Positions 46,731 to 53,867 of a DNA stretch of 64,000 nucleotides are shown here, piece by piece (position 1 is the stretch's first letter; each line of letters opens with the position of its first letter). The translations under genes were made by a program, and so were the position numbers. The DNA is from Lewinellaceae bacterium (GTDB lineage: Bacteria; Bacteroidota; Bacteroidia; Chitinophagales; Saprospiraceae), in NCBI GenBank assembly GCA_020636375.1, contig JACJXZ010000007.1:62001-126000 (forward strand), in the 5' to 3' direction. The notes below the pieces were generated by a model. It had not been told where the DNA came from. It searched no databases and was given only the letters and a program-made list of their open reading frames with translations.

Positions 46731-48389
46731 ATGAATGGACCATTTGCCCGAACGATCTGCTTTGCCATTCTGACGATGGCCTTCTTTTTCGCCAGTGCGC
46801 AGAGCGACGCCCTCGTTTTCCGTCCCCTGGGAGGGGAGGAAGAACCGGTTTCTCCTACGGCCTATAAACAAGAGGTTGCCCGGGAGGTCTACGGCCGCCT
46901 GGTGGAAGCCCGGGGGGATAACCGCTTCAACCCGCCCACTTTCGAGCTGGCGGGCACCATCAACAACGGTGCCAAGATCATTTATCCCGAAAACCGGATC
47001 ATCCTGGAAGAGAAAGCCTACGACGTCTGCACCCAGTTCGGGGCCGATTCCACCAACGCCCTGGCCACCTTGCTTGCCCACGAGCTGATCCACTTCTATG
47101 AAAAGCACGGCTGGACGAGCAAGTTTTCCAGCTCTTTCGCCGGGCTGGAGATCGGCAATACCATCGGCAAGCTGAGCACCAAGATCATCAACGAGACCCA
47201 GGCGGATTACCTGGGCGGCTTCCTGGCTTACTCCGCCGGCTACGATGTGTTCAGGAAGGGCGATGCGTTTATGGCGGCCTTGTACGAAAAATACGGCCTG
47301 GAAGAACACACCGAAGGCTATCCCAGTTTGTCCGACCGCCGCGCTATGGCCCGCAGCTCGGCCGCCCGGGTCGGCGAGCTGGCGAATATTTTCGACGCCG
47401 CCAACCTCATGGCCGTCACCGCTCAGTCCGCCGAAGAATACCAGATCGCCCAGGCGCTCTACGAATACATCCTGGAGGACTACCAGAGCCGGGAACTCTA
47501 CAACAACCTCGGCGTACTGGCCACCTATGAGGCCCTGACCTATTTCAACGAAAACGAGATCAAATACCGTTTCCCCCTGCAACTGGAACTGGACTTCAGG
47601 AGTTCCCGCGGCAGCGGCTTCGCCGAGAAACGGGAAGCCCTGCTCCGCAAAGCGGCCAATTACTTCGACTACGCCATCGGACTGGACGCCGGCTACTCCC
47701 CTGCTTACCTCAACAAGGCCTGCGTGCTCACCCTGCTGGAAGACTACGGCCGCGCCCGCTTTTACGCCGGCACCGAAGCCCGGGGAAGGGCCGGCGCCGC
47801 CGACGCCCATACAGCCGGCAGCGTCGAGGTGCTGCTGGGCATCATCGCCGCCCGGGAAGGCCAGGCGGCGGAAGCGGAAAAACACTTCAGCCAGGCCGCC
47901 GCCCTGAACAACCCCCTGGGGGAATACAACCGGAAAATCCTGAAGGGGGAAGAAGTGGGCAGAGAAGAAGTCCTCAGCTTCTCCTTCGACCAAACCGAAG
48001 AGGTCGACGGGGTGGACCTGATCAACTTCACCCGCCGGCCCCGGGGCGAGCAAAAGATCGCCCTGGCCCTGAACCCCAAGCTCAAACTTTACGGGTTTGT
48101 GCTGGAAGAATCTCCGGACAACTCTCAAGTCATGATCCTGGAATCCAGCCTGGAGTCGAGCCGCCGGGTGCTGTATCTGTACCACCTCACCGGTAAGGGC
48201 TATGCAGGGGAGACGGGGAAAGGGATTCGGATGGGCGCCGGCAGGAAACAGGTGGTCACCGAGTACGGCGAGCCGGCAGCCAGCCTGCTGAGTACCAACG
48301 GGGAGATCATGAAGTACGGGAATATCCTGTTCTTTCTCGGGCCGGATGGGGCCGTCCGGAAGTGGGCGGTAGCGGAAAATACCAAATAA
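46731..48389 (+). CDS. Exported HExxH metallopeptidase-like TPR protein, paralogue B
   Basis: 552 aa, paralogue of the gene at 41602. Signal peptide (FARTICFAILTMAFFFASAQS), HELIH at 117-121 followed by FYEKHGW, and ETQADYLGGF downstream. Shared blocks include EEKAYDVCTQFGADSTNALA and YEYILEDYQSRELYNNLG. TPR-like central part and a C-terminal RMGAGRKQVVTEYGEP module. It is divergent from the caspase gene across a 243-bp gap, which suggests shared regulation. Confidence 0.82.
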   Translation: MNGPFARTICFAILTMAFFFASAQSDALVFRPLGGEEEPVSPTAYKQEVAREVYGRLVEARGDNRFNPPTFELAGTINNGAKIIYPENRIILEEKAYDVCTQFGADSTNALATLLAHELIHFYEKHGWTSKFSSSFAGLEIGNTIGKLSTKIINETQADYLGGFLAYSAGYDVFRKGDAFMAALYEKYGLEEHTEGYPSLSDRRAMARSSAARVGELANIFDAANLMAVTAQSAEEYQIAQALYEYILEDYQSRELYNNLGVLATYEALTYFNENEIKYRFPLQLELDFRSSRGSGFAEKREALLRKAANYFDYAIGLDAGYSPAYLNKACVLTLLEDYGRARFYAGTEARGRAGAADAHTAGSVEVLLGIIAAREGQAAEAEKHFSQAAALNNPLGEYNRKILKGEEVGREEVLSFSFDQTEEVDGVDLINFTRRPRGEQKIALALNPKLKLYGFVLEESPDNSQVMILESSLESSRRVLYLYHLTGKGYAGETGKGIRMGAGRKQVVTEYGEPAASLLSTNGEIMKYGNILFFLGPDGAVRKWAVAENTK

Positions 48390-48390
48390 T

Positions 48391-48900
48391 GACAGGATTG
48401 GCAGGATGCGGGAGTAGACAGGATGGACGGGATGGACAGGTTTTGGGGCGCAACGCTTTGGAGTAGACAGGATGAACAGGATGAACAGGATTTGGCTGCC
48501 CTTAACCCCCCAGAGCCCATGCGAACAGCGAACAGCGAACAGCGAACCGCAGACAGGATAGACAGGATGGACAGGATTTGGCTGCCCTTAACCCCCCAGA
48601 CCCCATGCGAACAGCGAACCGCAAACAGCGAACCGCAGACAGGATAGACAGGATGAACAGGATTTGGCTGCCCTTACCCCCCCAGACCCCATGCGAACAG
48701 CGAACCACAAACAGCGAACCGCAGACAGGATAGACAGGATGAACAGGATGGACAGGTTTAGCAGCCCTGTTTCAGCATCCCGGGTTGTGCAGAAAGGTTA
48801 AAAGCAGACAGGATTAACAGGATTTATAATAAGATGCAGCGCAGAGGCCTGCGCCATAGGTGCGTACATATCCTGTCAATCTTGTTAATCCTGTCTGGTC
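48391..48900. repeat. Tandem 86-bp array of ACAGGAT/GAACAGCGAACC motifs
   Basis: The 554-bp gap 48390-48943 has three near-identical 86-bp units (TTTGGCTGCCCTTA at 48491, 48577 and 48663), each with GACAGGAT and GAACAGCGAACC sub-repeats. Units are preceded by shorter ACAGGATGG repeats from 48391, and followed by an inverted pair AGACAGGATTAACAGGAT / ATCCTGTCAAT..TTAATCCTGTCT (about 48812-48898). No gene is seen. Confidence 0.88.
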
Positions 48901-48943
48901 TCCCTGGCGAAAAGTGCCAATTCCAGCCTGCCGGCGATACGGA

Positions 48944-49993
48944 TCAATCCCTGGGGACGACCAGCAACTGGCCTATATAAATAGCATCATCTTCTAAACT
49001 ATTCAGCGCTTTAAGGTGCTTTAACCGGATACCGTGCCGGGCAGCGATAGAAGAGAGGTTGTCTCCGGACTGGACAATATATTTTTTGAAGATGGCCGAT
49101 TCTTCCAAATTGCTTTTGAAGACCAGAGCATTTACGTTGGCTTCGGAAGCTTCAAAAATGCTGCTCTGCTGAAAAGGAGAAATATCCAGGCTTCTGTTAA
49201 TTTCATTAGGCGCCTTCAGGTCCGGGTAATTAGAATTATCCATCAGATATTGAACAAATACATCATCCTGATAGAATTTTTCCATGGCGCCGGCCTCCTC
49301 GACCAGCCAGCCGCATTTGCTTTCATTATCGTTGCAGGGGTAATCCTTTAAAGTAATATAAATAAAACCGGCAGGTTTGCTTCCGTCGTGCAGGATAATA
49401 TTTTTATAAGTGATTTTGGTATTATTCGAAAGCCCCAGTTCCAAATCCTTTAATTCATTAGCATTTAATTTCCCATGTGGCGCCAGCCCAAAGAAAGAAG
49501 GGTCTTTTTTCTTAACAGCAATCAGGAAATCATTGAAATAAGTGGCATAGGATAAAGGGGAAAAAGAGGCTGTTTTCATAGGTTGATCTTCCCCGTTTTT
49601 CCTGTAGAAAACGTCAGCAACTGACCAGGTCCTGTCTGATTTGTTTCGTTCGAATACGACGACAAGCTTTTTAGATTGGTTTTTTATTAAAAATTCTTTT
49701 TCGATTGTTTCTGCCCGGTGGTTTAAATTCAGATAATTGGAACCCAGCCGGTCCTTCAGGAATGCATATTCCTTAGAATTGCAGAACTGATCGCTGACCA
49801 CCTCGTCCAGAAAGGAGATGTCGCTATCAGAGAATGCCCTGGCCAAAAGGGCCATAACCTCTTCGGGGTTGCCATAGAATTCAGGTTCTCCGTAAGGGAT
49901 GATTTGTGAAGGAGGCACAAAGGACACCAACAAAAGGATAACGGCAAAAACGGGAAGTATTATTCTTTTCTGAATTGGGTTAATGGGCATCAT
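48944..49993 (-). CDS. Membrane-anchored or exported protein with C-terminal LysM domain
   Basis: 349 aa. Hydrophobic N-terminal segment (IILPVFAVILLLVSFVPP) may be a signal anchor or a cleaved leader. The central part (about 35-300) is not recognised. The last ~45 residues form one LysM module (YIVQSGDNLSSIAARHG ... YIGQLLVVPRD) that binds peptidoglycan glycan chains. Likely periplasmic, holding the unknown domain against the wall. Codon use is more A/T-rich than the genes to its left, like the next two genes. Confidence 0.8.
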   Translation of the reverse strand: MMPINPIQKRIILPVFAVILLLVSFVPPSQIIPYGEPEFYGNPEEVMALLARAFSDSDISFLDEVVSDQFCNSKEYAFLKDRLGSNYLNLNHRAETIEKEFLIKNQSKKLVVVFERNKSDRTWSVADVFYRKNGEDQPMKTASFSPLSYATYFNDFLIAVKKKDPSFFGLAPHGKLNANELKDLELGLSNNTKITYKNIILHDGSKPAGFIYITLKDYPCNDNESKCGWLVEEAGAMEKFYQDDVFVQYLMDNSNYPDLKAPNEINRSLDISPFQQSSIFEASEANVNALVFKSNLEESAIFKKYIVQSGDNLSSIAARHGIRLKHLKALNSLEDDAIYIGQLLVVPRD

Positions 49994-50024
49994 GATTGCT
50001 TGTTTTTTGGTATTGGTATGTTTG

Positions 50025-50720
50025 TTATTTATAGTACTTGCGTTTGTGTTGCTCGAAGTCTTTCCTCGCCTGCGCGAGTTCCTCCTCCGTCACATCCAAG
50101 GTTTCCCGGACCTGTATCGATTTTAATTTCAATTCGAATTTCCCGGCTGCAATTTCTCTGATCGTACAAATTAAATTTTTTAAGGTCAGGTCTTTATAAG
50201 CCATTCCGTACTTGCTGAAACTGCCGCTGAAGTATTGTTTGACCAGTATGTGCATTTCGTAGCGATTCCCCTCGGGAAGGTTTTCGAGCCCGAGCAGGTG
50301 CAGGTAATTCAGGTCGTAAGATAATTTAACCGACTTATAATTGTACTTCTGGCTTAATCGCGACAAATGATACAAGTATTCCTCGATAGTAAAGGCGTTC
50401 ACAGAGCCCGACATAATCCTTGACGATACAAGAACGGTGGCGCCTTCTTCGACGATATACTCCAGCAGAAAATCAATAATTTCCTGCTTCTCCGCCTGAT
50501 TTCTTTCGGAGGAGGCGATTTCGCTCAGAGCGATCTGGATAATGCCTATCTGAGTGCTGACGTATTTAAGGAATTCTACAGCCTGGGCTTCACTACACTT
50601 CAGTTTGCTCGTCACCGTTGAAACAGGATCTAGGTCAGCGCTCTGCGACTGAAGGCAGGTAGGTAAAGATAAAGACAGGAAAAAGAGCAGAAAAACTATT
50701 GTTGCGGCCTTAAATTTCAT
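50025..50720 (-). CDS. Exported protein of unknown function
   Basis: 231 aa from the ATG at 50720, which begins a good signal peptide (MKFKAATIVFLLFFLSLSLP, cleaved near TCLQSQS); the frame's first ATG is 11 codons earlier. The rest is mostly alpha-helical by composition and matches nothing I recognise. It lies 31 bp before the LysM gene on the same strand, so the two are probably one operon. Confidence 0.7.
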   Translation of the reverse strand: MKFKAATIVFLLFFLSLSLPTCLQSQSADLDPVSTVTSKLKCSEAQAVEFLKYVSTQIGIIQIALSEIASSERNQAEKQEIIDFLLEYIVEEGATVLVSSRIMSGSVNAFTIEEYLYHLSRLSQKYNYKSVKLSYDLNYLHLLGLENLPEGNRYEMHILVKQYFSGSFSKYGMAYKDLTLKNLICTIREIAAGKFELKLKSIQVRETLDVTEEELAQARKDFEQHKRKYYK

Positions 50721-50889
50721 TTGGAGATAGTTTATGGATTCAGGAGTTGTCAAAAAAGGAACCTAGAAACTACATGGTACTGTGGCGTCTTATTTCTCTG
50801 GGCATGCAATCTAATGTACGATATCGTCCAAACGGCCTGATGTAGAAATGAGTCGGTGTACTTAAGTCCTTTTGGTTATCACAAAAAAC

Positions 50890-51048
50890 ATGGTTCAGAA
50901 AAACAAAAAGAGAATCAGGAAGGGCCCGCGTAACGGAGCGTCGGGAGGTTACAGGAGGTATAATCGGTTCGGGGTCTCAGGTAGCGGCCAATGCTTCAAA
51001 AAAAGTTCCGGTAACGACAAAAGTCATCGAGTGAACTCGGTACAGTAG
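50890..51048 (+). CDS. Possible 52-aa highly basic small protein
   Basis: Frame from ATG 50890 encoding 52 residues very rich in Lys, Arg, Gly and Ser with few acidic residues (starts MVQKNKKRIRKGPRN, ends SHRVNSVQ). It occupies the 343-bp gap 50721-51063 and ends 15 bp before the next gene's stop. Could encode a nucleic-acid-binding peptide or be chance; no other evidence. Otherwise the gap shows nothing. Confidence 0.25.
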   Translation: MVQKNKKRIRKGPRNGASGGYRRYNRFGVSGSGQCFKKSSGNDKSHRVNSVQ

Positions 51049-51063
51049 GCGAGCTTATGAAGC

Positions 51064-51480
51064 TCAGTTTTCATTCAGGTCGACTACTCTGTCTTTTTTT
51101 GCATTCTTTAAAAAAGAATCGATCTCCGGGGATATTTCGGGTTTTATGATCTCGTGACCCTGGGAATCTTTCCACTTTTTTAGGTGATCGCCGTCCCTTT
51201 CTTGTGGAGGCTTTCCAATCTCTTCTATTTTTTTCCGGTTACCCCGGATTTCCCGGACGATTCCAATATTATTGAAGCTGTCTTTTACCGCATTATCCCG
51301 GAAACTGGCGTCTAATTGCTTGCCTATTTCCTTTGTTTCCGTCACTTCTGTGCCAATACGGTCCAGTTTTTTGTTTGTCTTCCCGCCGGCGATCCTTCCG
51401 CAGAGGAAGTAGCTAAAGCCCAGGGCTATTCCCACCAGCGCTAAATTGACCCGTATTTTTTTTAGAATACGCAACGGCAA
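51064..51480 (-). CDS. Small membrane-anchored helical protein, unknown
   Basis: 138 aa. Basic N-terminus and one membrane helix (VNLALVGIALGFSYFLCG, about 11-28), followed by a charged helical region (KKLDRIGTEVTETKEIGKQL) that may form a coiled coil. No recognised family. Same strand as the LysM/unknown pair but 310 bp away with a possible small gene between. Confidence 0.6.
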   Translation of the reverse strand: MPLRILKKIRVNLALVGIALGFSYFLCGRIAGGKTNKKLDRIGTEVTETKEIGKQLDASFRDNAVKDSFNNIGIVREIRGNRKKIEEIGKPPQERDGDHLKKWKDSQGHEIIKPEISPEIDSFLKNAKKDRVVDLNEN

Positions 51481-51597
51481 TGGGATAAAAAATTGACAAT
51501 GTTGTCAAATTGCAAAAAAATGAGGCGCAAAACAAGTTTTTTGCAAAATAAATGTTTATGAGCAGCCTGAATTTAACGTTTTCTTAACACATTGCCT

Positions 51598-51954
51598 TTA
51601 TACCCCTTCATACACCACGCCCGCCGACGGCGATTCCCACAGTTCGATCTTTTGCAGCAGGGGCAGCTTCGGCTTCAGCTGTTGCCAGATCCAGGCGGCG
51701 ATGTGTTCGGCGGTGGGGTTGGCCAGGCCCTCCACTTCGTTGAGGCAGCGGTGGTCGAGTTGGGCCTCGATGGTTTTCCAGGCGGCCTTGATGTCGGCAA
51801 AGTCCATCACCCAGCCCAGGCGGGGGTCCAGCGCTCCGGTGATATAAAGGCGCAGGCGGTAGGTGTGGCCATGCATCCGGCGGCATTTGTGGCTTTCGGG
51901 AACGTGCGGCAGGTAGTGTGCCGAGTCAAACGTGAATTCCTTAAAAATAGTCAT
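51598..51954 (-). CDS. queD: 6-carboxy-5,6,7,8-tetrahydropterin synthase (QueD)
   Basis: 118 aa, the normal size. Converts dihydroneopterin triphosphate to 6-carboxytetrahydropterin, the second step of the queuosine/7-deazaguanine pathway. Zinc ligands: His in FDSAHYL and the HGH of RRMHGHTY; catalytic Cys just before (KCRRMHGH); the DHRCLNE and WESPSAGVVY segments are also typical. The ATG at 51954 (MTIFKEFTF) is the expected family start, three codons inside the longest frame. No other queuosine gene is in the window. Confidence 0.95.
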   Translation of the reverse strand: MTIFKEFTFDSAHYLPHVPESHKCRRMHGHTYRLRLYITGALDPRLGWVMDFADIKAAWKTIEAQLDHRCLNEVEGLANPTAEHIAAWIWQQLKPKLPLLQKIELWESPSAGVVYEGV

Positions 51955-51988
51955 AAGTTGCATTAGAAAATTCCTGACTTTTTGGGAG

Positions 51989-52666
51989 CTACAGCTCTTT
52001 CAATAATTGCTTCAGCATGGGTTGGAAACGGTGTGTGGAATCCTGGGCCAGGCGGCCGGCCAGGGTTTTGGCTTTTTCGACTTCATCGTTTTTCAGGTAG
52101 GCCAGGACGAGGAAGAATTCCACCTCGTCAACCTTCCGGTACGATGAGGGCGTGGCGCGGAGATAGGCGCTGAACTGCCCGATCGCTTCGCGGTAGCGCC
52201 CCTCCCGGTAATAGCGGTGGCCGAGCTGATACAGGCTGTCTGATTCCGGCAATTCCTCTCCGGGTTGGCCCTGGCCGGACCGCAGCGTGGTGCCGGGAGC
52301 GCCCTCCGGGGTATATTTGTCGGCAAGCTGGCCCGGCGTAGGGGAAGACGGCAGGATAAAATACGCGGCGATGGCGAGCATCAAGCCGGCGGCAATGGCG
52401 GCTACCCGCAGGAAGGGCCGGTAGCGCAGGCCGGCGACTCTGCCGGATCCGTCTTTTTTTGGGGCGGCCTGGTTGTCCCGGTGCTCCCGGATCTTTTGGT
52501 GCAGGCTCTCCCTGGCCATCCATTCCAGGGCACCCTCTTCGAACTGCTGAAGCTTCACCTCCTCCGCCAGTTCCTGGTCGGCGGCCATTTCCGCCTCGAA
52601 GGAAAGCTTTTCCTCCCCGGACAGGCCTCCTTCGAGATATTTGGCGATGCGGTGGAAATTTTTCAT
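51989..52666 (-). CDS. Anti-sigma-like membrane protein with periplasmic TPR (second pair)
   Basis: 225 aa. Cytoplasmic helical N-terminus (MKNFHRIAKYLEGGLSGEEKLSFEAE), one membrane helix (LRVAAIAAGLMLAIAAYFIL, about 86-105) and a periplasmic TPR-like end (YQLGHRYYREGRYREAIGQF). The start overlaps the sigma stop as ATGA. Shorter version of the anti-sigma protein at 18295, with the same order of parts. Likely restrains the sigma factor encoded just upstream. Confidence 0.83.
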   Translation of the reverse strand: MKNFHRIAKYLEGGLSGEEKLSFEAEMAADQELAEEVKLQQFEEGALEWMARESLHQKIREHRDNQAAPKKDGSGRVAGLRYRPFLRVAAIAAGLMLAIAAYFILPSSPTPGQLADKYTPEGAPGTTLRSGQGQPGEELPESDSLYQLGHRYYREGRYREAIGQFSAYLRATPSSYRKVDEVEFFLVLAYLKNDEVEKAKTLAGRLAQDSTHRFQPMLKQLLKEL

Positions 52667-53256
52667 AGCAGCTCTGCAATTTGCTTCTTAAGGGTGCTGT
52701 CGTCCAGGATCAGCTGCCGGAGTTTCTCCCGGCAGCGGTAGGCCGCATTCTGGGCAGACTGGGCCTTTTCGTGGCCCAGTTCCTCGGCCAGCGCCTGCAT
52801 AGAGGCCCCTCTTTTCAGCATTTCGAATATCTTTTTACACCTGTCCCCTACTTTTTGCGCCAACACCTGGTACAGGGCTACGAACTGCCCTTTCTGGTCC
52901 TGCCGGATTTGTAGGTCCTCCGGGCTGAGCACAGACGGCGCCAGTCCGGCCAGTTCTTCGGCTTCAACAGGAAACACCGGCTTGCGCTGTTTCAGGAAAA
53001 CATTCCGGCAGATGGCCAGCAAGTAGGTCTTCAGGGTACTCTGCCCTTTAAACCGGCCCCTGCCGATGTTAAATATCAGTATTTCGATGCCTTGCCAGAA
53101 GGTGTCTTCAGCGTCGGTTTCCGTGCCGCCCATTCTTCTGACCAAAGCGCTGACGGAATCCTGCAGGCTTTTATCTTCGCACAATTGCTTCACCGCCCGG
53201 TCATATTCGGAATCGCCCCCCTGCAGGGCCCGGATCAGCTGAGCGTCGTCCTCCAT
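52663..53256 (-). CDS. ECF-type RNA polymerase sigma factor (second pair)
   Basis: 197 aa. Region 2: GTETDAEDTFWQGIEILIFN and the LKTYLLAICRNVFLK helix; region 4 HTH: ASMQALAEELGHEKAQSAQNAAYRCREKLR. Paralogous to the factor at 19257 (shared YRCxEKLRxL end). First gene of a coupled pair with the anti-sigma protein. The 611-bp gap upstream contains the 135-bp MITE at 53394-53528. Confidence 0.9.
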   Translation of the reverse strand: MEDDAQLIRALQGGDSEYDRAVKQLCEDKSLQDSVSALVRRMGGTETDAEDTFWQGIEILIFNIGRGRFKGQSTLKTYLLAICRNVFLKQRKPVFPVEAEELAGLAPSVLSPEDLQIRQDQKGQFVALYQVLAQKVGDRCKKIFEMLKRGASMQALAEELGHEKAQSAQNAAYRCREKLRQLILDDSTLKKQIAELL

Positions 53257-53389
53257 GGGTCACAGCGTTTAGTTCCTGTTTTCTGTAAAGGATACTCAAA
53301 AAAAAGGAACTTTTTTCAAAAAAGTTCGAAAACTGCTCATAATAAGAACCTGGAAAAGCGGATTCGGCGAACCGGTATGTTTTTTCCGG

Positions 53390-53532
53390 TAAGTAATCCT
53401 TAAAAAATAACTTCACGGCCCTTAGTTGTAGTGAAGTGAAGCAGCCAGTCAGGGTTCCAGCGGGGGCAGGCTGCTGAACGAGCTACAACTAAGGGCTTCA
53501 AACAGTGAAGTTATTTTTTAATCACTACTAAG
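53390..53532. mobile_element. 135-bp hairpin MITE, copy 1, with TAAG duplication
   Basis: Element 53394-53528 with ends TAATCCTTAAAAAATAACTT and the facing AAGTTATTTTTTAATCACTA, flanked by TAAG at 53390-53393 and 53529-53532. Inside is a second stem, CCCTTAGTTGTAG facing CTACAACTAAGGG, and a third, GCAGCC facing GGCTGC. Copy 2 lies at 60594-60728. The rest of the gap 53257-53867 shows nothing clear. Confidence 0.88.
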
Positions 53533-53867
53533 TAGCTTTTTTTAGCAAATAGTGAACTTATTTTCCATTTTTTGCCTTCAAGACAGTATCAGGGGATGCA
53601 TGTTTCCCCAAAAAGGCTTAATTTTATAGCCTGTGAACTAATCTGTTACCCCCCTCCCCTTGAACCAGCCTCCTGTAATAAGGCTGCGTACCGGAATAAT
53701 AGTGCAATAATGGGCCATCGGATGATGGAAAAGTACTGATAAGGGCACCCTTTATCCTTTTGAGAAAACACATGCTTACAGTAAGGAAATGAGAAAACGG
53801 CAGCATTCCTCCGGGAGCGCGTGCTAATAGCAAACATAATTTGCACTAACAAACATACGACCATACT

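Noticed and set aside
48391..48900. Possible CRISPR array
   Set aside because: Units are 86 bp with no unique spacers and no cas genes nearby; the 10-bp array at 18.1 kb also lacks spacers.
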